Origin: Fischerella thermalis PCC 7521
Lineage (GTDB): Bacteria > Cyanobacteriota > Cyanobacteriia > Cyanobacteriales > Nostocaceae
Length of the DNA: 64,000 nucleotides
Direction of reading: 5' to 3'
NCBI RefSeq assembly: GCF_000317225.1
Contig: NZ_AJLL01000096.1
Coordinates: 1-64,000, forward strand
The notes under the pieces were generated by a model that searched no databases, had not been told where the DNA came from, and worked only from the letters and a program-made list of their open reading frames with translations. Both the position numbers and the translations under genes were made by a program. Shown here one piece after another: positions 9,790 to 17,500 of this stretch. The first letter of the stretch is position 1. Each line of letters starts with the position of its first letter.

Positions 9790-12700
9790 TTAATGACACA
9801 AACCATTAGCTTGTGATTCTTGAGCAAGTTGTTGTTTAATTTCATCCAGTGAAAGATTTTCTACCTCTGCTAATAGCTGTTCTATCTCCTTCAATTCTTC
9901 TGCCTTTGGTTGTTTTTCTGCTATGACAATAGCTAGTTCAGCTACAGTGGGGGCTTCAAATAAAAGAGTGCGCAGGGGTAGGTCCACTTGAAATGTTTCA
10001 CGTAAGCGAGAAATTGTTTGCACAGCTAGTAAAGAGTGTCCGCCTAATTCAAAGAATTTGTCATAAATTCCTACTTTGTCAATACCTATCAGTTCTTCCC
10101 AAATATTGGCAATACTTTGCTCAATTTCGTTACGAGGAGCAACATAAGTAGTTTCTTGGAGAGTGCGTGCATGTCTTGTGCCGGATAAGTGAGTGAAATT
10201 CTCTGATTTAGAGTTGAGAAAACTTGATGAAAGAAATTGATTAAATTGATCAATGACTAATTGTAATTCTTGTGTGGAAACTAAAATTTGAGGAAGCGGA
10301 TTTGCTAAAATCCGTTCAAATGCTTCTACTGCTTCTGTTGGCAATAGTCCATTTTTGAGAGTTTCAGAGCGCCATTTCTTAAGTTCTTCAGGAACAGCAG
10401 TATTGACTGCCATTCCCACTTCTTGCCATGTATCCCAGTTGATTGCTAATGTCAGTTTACCATTTTTGGATGTATTAAAGTGAGCAAATTTATCTAAAAA
10501 TGCATTGGCTGCGCAATAATCTACTTGTCCAAATCCTCCATAAATTGAACTTAGAGAAGAACAAAGTACCAAGAAATCTAGATTGATGTCTTGGAGGACT
10601 TCATTTAGCACTAATGTTCCCTGTAATTTGGGAGCAAAAACACTATTCACAATCTCTAAAGTTTTCAGTTGAACTATACCACTGCCTGCGACTCCAGCTG
10701 CATGAATGACGCCATGAATTTCCCCAAAATTTTCTAGAGATTGAGCAACTGCACTTTGCATTTGTTCATAATTAGTGACATCGGCAGGCAATATTAAAAC
10801 TTCAGCCCCTAGTGTCTCTAATTCCTGCAATTTTTGAATTTTGTGGTGAGTATGATCAGATGTATCATGAGTAGCTAGCCATTGTTGCCAATGCTCTTTT
10901 GCTGGTAATTGAGAACGTCCAATGAGGATAAGTTTAGCTTGTACTGTCTGGGCAAGATACTTGGCAATTTCTAAGCCTATACCCCCTGTGCCACCAGTGA
11001 TTAAATATACTCCTTTTTGCCGTAATCGTGTTTTGCGGCTGGTAGGTTTTTCTAAAGTTATCGGTTCAAATACTTGTACCCAACGATGATGATTTCGGTA
11101 GGCGATGATAGATTCGTTGGATTCTGCTGTGATTTCTGCGAGTAATTCTTGTACAAGATTGTCGATTCTGGAAGTAGGTAAGACTACATCTATTTGACGG
11201 CATTTAATGCCTGGATATTCTTGGGGTATGACTTTACAAGGTCCTAAAATAGTGGCTTTTGCAGGCAATAATTCCTCATTACCAGTGACATCATAGAGAT
11301 GATTACTCACAACGAAAAGTTGAATTTTTGAGTCACTAATATTTTGCTGTCCTAAAGCTTGCGCTAGATAAATTAAACTCCAGAAACCATGATTTTGAAT
11401 TGTTTCTAGTGACTGATGAATTAAATGAGTGAGGCTCCAAAAATGAATGATTGTTTCTGGTATTTTACCTTGTTGATGAATAGTTTGGAGCAAAGTATAG
11501 TAATCATCTTTTTGAGTAGGATTGATTGTGTAAGTGTTGTGGTTAACTTGGCTAAATTCCGCACCTACTAAGACTGCGATCGCATCTTGTCCTGTTTGTT
11601 GCAAATGTTGAACAATTTGCGAACCTATGGTGCATTCATCAACAAAAACCAGATAACAAGTAGACCTTTTCTCTCCAGTTTTGACTAGAGGAATTTGTTT
11701 CCAGGAAGGAACATAAAACCAGTCAGCTATATTGGGTTTTTTACCAAGTTTACTTTCCGCTTGCCCAGATTTTTCTGCTGTTAATTGGGGTTCAATCCAG
11801 TAACGCTGACGCTCAAAGGGGTAAGTTGGTAATGGTACGCGCTGACGTTGTTCGTGAGCATAAAAACCAGACCAATTGATAGTAACTCCTGCTAACCAGA
11901 GTCTACCTAAGATGTTGAGTATAAAAGCAACATCCGATTGTTTGTCCTGGGGGTGGCGTAAGCTTGGCAAAACCACCTGTCCTATTGCTTGGTGGGAATG
12001 CTGTTTAGCCAGTGTACACAAAGTACGTCCTGGTCCGACTTCTAGGAGAATCCGATTTGGTTGTTGCAGTAATTGAGATATTCCCGCACTAAAGCGCACA
12101 GGAAAGCGTAAATGTTTTGCCCAATAATTAGGATCTGTGGCTTCTTCTGGGGTGATCCAAGTTCCTGTGACATTGGAGATAAAAGGTATCTTGGGAGGAT
12201 AGAGTTTTACCTTTTTAACTTCAGTAATGAATGATTCCAAGATCGGTTCCATCATCTGGGAATGGAAGGGGTGGGAAGTATGCAGGCGGCGACATTCTAC
12301 GCCTTTGGCTTGCAGTTGTGCCTCAAAGGTGTTGACGGCGTCATGACTTCCCGAAACTACACACAAATGGGGGGCGTTGCTAGCAGCTAAGGATAACTCT
12401 TGATGAAGTAAGGTTTTGACTTCCTCTTCTGGGAGTGCAACAGAGAGCATTGCACCTGTTGGTAGTTGCTGCATCAGTCGTCCCCGCATCGCAACCAAAG
12501 TTAAAGCTTCTTCCAGAGACATCACACCAGCAAGGCAAGCCGCGACATATTCGCCGATACTATGGCCAATCATGGCGCTGGGAGAAATTCCCCAGGACAT
12601 CCACAACTGAGCCAGCGCATACTCAATTACAAACAATGCACTTTGAGCGATACTGGTTTGTTTGAGTTTTTCTGCTGCTTGCGCCTGATTTTCATGAGGA

Positions 12701-14427
12701 TAGAATAGGGAACGCAAATCAAACCCTAAGAGAGGTTTGAGCATTAAGCAGCAACGATCCAGATGTTCACGGAATATCACCTCAGTCTGGTAAAGTTCTT
12801 TACCCATTTCCACATACTGAGCGCCTTGTCCCGGGAACATGAAGGCGATGGGACGTTCTACCGGTTCTTGGAAGTGGGTTAAAACTCTTTGTACATCGTG
12901 CCTATTTAATGTAGTGACAGCATCTGCAATATCCTGGCATACCAAGATGCGACGATAGTCAAATTCTCTGCGCCCCACTTGCAAGGTATAAGCTACATTT
13001 GCCAAGTTTTCTTGCGGATGTTCACTCAGATGGTGAGCGAGATTTTGAGTCGCATTTTCCAGGGCAGATTCTGTTTTGGCAGATAGTAGTAGTAATTGCC
13101 AAGGACGAGATTGCAGAGACGTGCCATGGCACGTCTCTGCAACTGGTGCTTCTTCCAGAATTACATGGGCATTAGTGCCACCAATTCCTAAGGAACTGAC
13201 ACCTGCACGACGGGGAGTTTTTTCAGCTTGCCATTGCGTGGGTTTTGTATTGACATAAAAAGGACTGTTGGCAAAATCAATCTCAGGATTGGGCTGCTGA
13301 AAATTCAGGCTCGGTGGTATCAATTTATGCTGGAGAGCCAGGGCGGTTTTGATGACCCCTGCCACTCCGGCGGCAGCATCTAAATGACCGATATTCGTTT
13401 TGACAGAACCTATGGCACAGAAGCCTTTTTTGTCAGTATAGTCGCGAAAAACATTGGTCAGGGCATTTATTTCAATCGGATCACCCAAATTAGTGCCTGT
13501 GCCGTGCGCTTCAATATAGCTGATGCTTTCCGGTTCTACTCCCGCCAAAGCCAGCGCTTCTGCTATGACTTCTGCTTGACCGTTGACGCTGGGTGCAGTG
13601 TAGCCAATTTTACTATAACCATCGTTGTTGATAGCTGCTGCTTTAATTACTGCATATATGTGATCCCCATCTGCGATCGCATCTGCAAGACGTTTTAAAA
13701 CTACCACTCCTACACCATTGCCAATAATTGTTCCCTGTGCTTTGGCATCAAAGGCACGACAGTGGCCATCTGGCGATAAAATTCCTCCTTCTTGATACAA
13801 ATAACCTGTTTTTTGTGGCACTCTAATTGAAACTCCACCTGCCAATGTCATGTCGCATTGGTAGTTTAATAAGCTTTGGCAAGCCAGAGTTATTGCTACT
13901 AGGGAAGTAGAACAAGCTGTTTGAATTGTGACACTCGGGCCAGATAAATTTAATTTATAAGAAACACGGGTAGTCAGAAAATCTTTATCGTTACCAATCA
14001 ACTTTTGAAAACTATTCGCTGACCCGATTTGATCGCGATTTATATTAAATGATAAATAGTTATTTAAACTAGCACCAGCATAAACACCAATCCGACTTTC
14101 ACACCTTTGAGAATCATAGCCAGCGTTTTCTAGTGCTTCCCATGCACATTCTAAAAACAGGCGGTGTTGTGGGTCGGTGATTTCTGCTTCTTTAGGGTTA
14201 AAACCAAAAAAAGCAGCATCAAATAAATCTATATCTTCTAATATTGCACCTGCTTTCACATAATTAGAGTTATTTAATAATCCAGGTTCGATTCCAGCAG
14301 CGATTAACTCTTCATCTGTAAACAGAGAAATTGATTCTACTCCTGAGCGCAAATTTTGCCAAAATTTTTCAATATTTTTGGCTCCAGGGAAGCGTCCTGA
14401 TATACCAATAATTGCAATTTCTTCCAT
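9790..14427 (-). CDS. Type I polyketide synthase module, KS-AT-KR-ACP
   Basis: One-module PKS of 1545 residues that adds a C2 unit to the Ser-loaded chain and reduces the beta-keto group. KS (about 1-425): TACSTSL Cys near 172, EAHGTGT His near 308, NIGHLDAAAG His near 348. AT (about 525-820): GHSIGEY Ser near 623 and a SHPFH motif, closer to malonyl than methylmalonyl enzymes. KR (about 1138-1370): NADPH motif TGGTGGIG, then S...Y..AN residues (VDYCAANAF). ACP: LGGHSLL Ser near 1465. No DH or ER is seen, so a beta-hydroxyl is expected. An upstream in-frame ATG at 14514 would add 29 residues that merely translate a dispersed repeat. The ATG at 14427 has AGGAAAG about 5 nt upstream and starts at the canonical MEEIAIIG, so I chose it. 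The KS-AT linker contains a translated palindrome (13111-13142). Confidence 0.96.
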   Translation of the reverse strand: MEEIAIIGISGRFPGAKNIEKFWQNLRSGVESISLFTDEELIAAGIEPGLLNNSNYVKAGAILEDIDLFDAAFFGFNPKEAEITDPQHRLFLECAWEALENAGYDSQRCESRIGVYAGASLNNYLSFNINRDQIGSANSFQKLIGNDKDFLTTRVSYKLNLSGPSVTIQTACSTSLVAITLACQSLLNYQCDMTLAGGVSIRVPQKTGYLYQEGGILSPDGHCRAFDAKAQGTIIGNGVGVVVLKRLADAIADGDHIYAVIKAAAINNDGYSKIGYTAPSVNGQAEVIAEALALAGVEPESISYIEAHGTGTNLGDPIEINALTNVFRDYTDKKGFCAIGSVKTNIGHLDAAAGVAGVIKTALALQHKLIPPSLNFQQPNPEIDFANSPFYVNTKPTQWQAEKTPRRAGVSSLGIGGTNAHVILEEAPVAETCHGTSLQSRPWQLLLLSAKTESALENATQNLAHHLSEHPQENLANVAYTLQVGRREFDYRRILVCQDIADAVTTLNRHDVQRVLTHFQEPVERPIAFMFPGQGAQYVEMGKELYQTEVIFREHLDRCCLMLKPLLGFDLRSLFYPHENQAQAAEKLKQTSIAQSALFVIEYALAQLWMSWGISPSAMIGHSIGEYVAACLAGVMSLEEALTLVAMRGRLMQQLPTGAMLSVALPEEEVKTLLHQELSLAASNAPHLCVVSGSHDAVNTFEAQLQAKGVECRRLHTSHPFHSQMMEPILESFITEVKKVKLYPPKIPFISNVTGTWITPEEATDPNYWAKHLRFPVRFSAGISQLLQQPNRILLEVGPGRTLCTLAKQHSHQAIGQVVLPSLRHPQDKQSDVAFILNILGRLWLAGVTINWSGFYAHEQRQRVPLPTYPFERQRYWIEPQLTAEKSGQAESKLGKKPNIADWFYVPSWKQIPLVKTGEKRSTCYLVFVDECTIGSQIVQHLQQTGQDAIAVLVGAEFSQVNHNTYTINPTQKDDYYTLLQTIHQQGKIPETIIHFWSLTHLIHQSLETIQNHGFWSLIYLAQALGQQNISDSKIQLFVVSNHLYDVTGNEELLPAKATILGPCKVIPQEYPGIKCRQIDVVLPTSRIDNLVQELLAEITAESNESIIAYRNHHRWVQVFEPITLEKPTSRKTRLRQKGVYLITGGTGGIGLEIAKYLAQTVQAKLILIGRSQLPAKEHWQQWLATHDTSDHTHHKIQKLQELETLGAEVLILPADVTNYEQMQSAVAQSLENFGEIHGVIHAAGVAGSGIVQLKTLEIVNSVFAPKLQGTLVLNEVLQDINLDFLVLCSSLSSIYGGFGQVDYCAANAFLDKFAHFNTSKNGKLTLAINWDTWQEVGMAVNTAVPEELKKWRSETLKNGLLPTEAVEAFERILANPLPQILVSTQELQLVIDQFNQFLSSSFLNSKSENFTHLSGTRHARTLQETTYVAPRNEIEQSIANIWEELIGIDKVGIYDKFFELGGHSLLAVQTISRLRETFQVDLPLRTLLFEAPTVAELAIVIAEKQPKAEELKEIEQLLAEVENLSLDEIKQQLAQESQANGLCH
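13111..13142. repeat. Perfect 32-bp palindrome inside the PKS gene
   Basis: Two 16-nt arms (TTGCAGAGACGTGCCA and its reverse complement) meet without a spacer. Read in the PKS frame it encodes about 10 residues (around AETCHGTSLQ) in the KS-AT linker. It resembles the AGAGACGT...ACGTCTCT palindrome at 48785-48813, so it looks like one member of a dispersed family sitting in frame in a gene. Confidence 0.9.
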
Positions 14428-14465
14428 TGTCTTTCCTGCTTTGTTCAGAAAAAAGCGAACACTCA

Positions 14466-14520
14466 TGGAACACAGATGTAGACGCCCGTAAGGGCGGCTT
14501 CCCGTAGGGTACACGGATAA
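14466..14520. repeat. Dispersed GC-core repeat, copy 2
   Basis: Inverted relative of the repeat at 9614-9676 (ACACAGATGTAGACGCCC-n-GGGCGGCTTCCCGTAGGGTACAC). It sits in the 128-bp gap between the FAAL-NRPS and PKS genes and accounts for the spurious N-terminal extension of the PKS reading frame. Confidence 0.7.
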
Positions 14521-14555
14521 AGCTGTATTTCATCTAAATGAGAAGTGCTATATTT

Positions 14556-17500
14556 TCACTGATTACGAGTTTTTTTATTTTGTTTTATCCAGAAATTTTT
14601 TCGTTGATTTAGCACTTCCATTTGTTTTTGCGCGCGATCGCGCATTGACCCAAAAGCAGGTACATCCTCTGGCTGCTGGCTTAAATATTGGGTCAAGGAA
14701 CTTATCGTTGGATGTTGAAACATTGCTACAACTGATAAATTCCGTTGAAAAACAGCTTGCAGTTTATTAGTAACCTGAACCATCAACAATGAGTTACCGC
14801 CAAGGTCAAAGAAGTTATCGTTGACGCCTACTTTTTCTAGATGCAGTACTGTTTGCCAAACTTTAGCTATTTCTTGTTCTATCTGGGACTGGGGAGGTTG
14901 ATATGTAGATGCTAACTCGGGGCGCAAGCTATCGGGAGCAGGTAAGGCGCGGCGATCTACTTTGCCGTTGGGTGTAAGTGGTAATGCATCTAACATCACA
15001 AAAGCAGAGGGAACCATATATTCAGGCAGCTTTTCTCGGAGGCGATCGCGTAATTCATCAATAGAAGGTGCATGATCTTGATTGGGAACCACATAGGCAA
15101 CTAAACGGCGTTCACTGAGTCTATCCTCTGTGGCGATCACAACTACCTCCCGTACCTGTGGGTGTTGTCCCAGGACTGCTTCAATTTCTCCTAGTTCGAT
15201 GCGGAAGCCGCGAATTTTCACTTGGTGGTCAATTCTCCCCAGGAATTCGATGTTTCCATCAGGACGGTAACGTGCTAAATCTCCTGTCTTGTAAAGGCGA
15301 TTAAATTTTAGATTTTGAGATTTTGCGGAAAGTCTGTTGACGCGCAGCGTCCCGGAGGAAACTTCAGAACTTTCCAAGACGGATTTTGGATTACTAAATT
15401 GTGTGCGATCGCAATCTTCTGGATTTTTACTACAATCCCCCAATTTATAATCTAGAATCGGTAATTCAAAATGGGTCAAGGGGTTGGGAATGAACTTTTC
15501 TTCTGTCAATTCAGGTCTATTTAGATAGCCTCTTGCCAATCCCACACCACCAATATGCAATTCACCCGGAACTCCGATAGGGACAGGTTGAAGATGTCTA
15601 TCTAATATGTATATCTGGGTATTGGCAATCGGTCGACCGATAGGAACTATTTTCTCGTTGCTACCTCGTTGACAGCGCCAGGCAGTGACATCAATGGCGG
15701 CTTCGGTGGGCCCATAAAGATTGTATAATTCTGCATCCAAAGACTCAAAGAAGCGTTCTTGTAGGTCAAAAGGTAAAGCTTCTCCACTACAAATGACACG
15801 TTTGAGACTCTGACATTTCTCTAATCCTGGTGCTTCTAAGAATACTTGCAGCATTGAGGGAACAAAATGCAGTGTGGTAATTTGCTCCTGAGCAATCAGT
15901 TCGACTAGATAGCCAGCATCTTTATGACCTTCGGGTTTGGCTAAAACTAGGATTGCGCCTGTCAACAAAGGCCAGAAGAATTCCCATACAGAGACATCAA
16001 AGCTAAAAGGGGTTTTCTGTAAAACTCTATCTGCTGGTGTTAATTGATAAGCATCTTGCATCCACAACAAACGATTGCATAAACCCAGATGAGTATTCAT
16101 TACTCCCTTGGGTATGCCTGTAGAACCAGAGGTATAGATGACATAGGCGAGATTTTCTGGTTTAACTTCACCCACTAGATTTTCTTGGCTGTGAGCAGCA
16201 AAAGTTTCACTATCTGTGTCTAGGCATATAACTTGCGCTTGGTGTGGCGGTAGTTTTTTGACTAAATGTTGTTGAGTGAGTAACACTTTTACACCAGCAT
16301 CTGCCAACATCAATGCCAAACGCTCTTGAGGATAGGCGGTATCTAGGGGTAAATAAGCACCACCCGCTTTGAGGATGGCTAAGATGCCAATCACCATTTC
16401 TGGCGATCGCTCCATGCAAATACCAACGATTACATCTGGTTGTACACCCAACTGCTGTAAGCTATGAGCAATTTGATTGGCTCTTTGATTTAATTCCCGG
16501 TAGGCGAATGTTTCTTTGTTAAAGACAACAGCGATCGCATCGGGTGTTTGTTCTACCTGCTCCTCAAACAAATGATGAACGCACAGATTTTGCGGATAGT
16601 CGGTTTTGGTATTATTCCAGTCAACTAGAAGTTGTTGTTTTTCAGGTGCTGTGAGTAGAGGTAAATCTGCAATGCACTGATCGGGATTTTTGACAACCCC
16701 TGTGAGCAATGTCTGGAAATGACCTAGCAGCCGATGGATGGTATCGGCATTAAACAAATCAGTGTTGTATTCAGCAGTGATCAGCAATCCATGTTCTGTG
16801 TCTGCTACAAATAGAGTCAGGTCGAACTTTGCTGTGCCGTTTTCGCCTTCCTGACAAGTTATGGATATATCTGATAACTTGGGACTCGGTATTGGCACAT
16901 TCTGGAGAACAAACATGACTTGGAAGAGGGGATTGTAGCTGAGGTCTCTATCTAGGTGTAGTTCCTCGACTAACTTCTCAAAAGGCAAGTCTTGATGAAT
17001 ATAAGCTTCTAGGGCTGTTGATTTTACCTGGGAGAGCAATTCTCTAAAACTGGGTTGGTTGGCTAGGTCTGTACGTAGCACCAAAACATTGACAAAATAT
17101 CCAATTAATGATTTTACCTCTGTTTGGTTACGATTGGCGATCGGAGAACCTACCAAAATATCAGTCTGTCCTGTATAGCGATAAAGTAAGATTTTGAAAG
17201 CCGTAAGCATTGTCATAAACAGGGTCACGCCTTCGCTATGACCTAGTTTTTTCAGTTCTGCTGTCAGGGTTGGGGACAGAGTTAGTCTTGCTTGAGCGCC
17301 TTTGAAGGTTTGGATCGGCGATCGCGGACGGTCTGTAGGTAAATTCAAGACAGGTAGTTTGCCACCCAGCTGCTGTTTCCAGTATGTCAACAGGGTTTGG
17401 ATGCGATCGCTTTGCAACCATTGCCTCTGCCAATAGGCAAAATCTATGTACTGAATAGGTAGTTCCGGCAGTGGTGAGGGTTCTCCACGAGAAAATGCTG

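Noticed and set aside
11780-11800. T-loop-like GGTTCAATCC suggestive of a tRNA
   Set aside because: It lies inside the PKS coding frame and has no matching acceptor or anticodon arms.
14428-14514. N-terminal extension of the PKS reading frame
   Set aside because: The 29 residues translate a dispersed repeat; a better ATG with a ribosome binding site and the family N-terminus follows at 14427.
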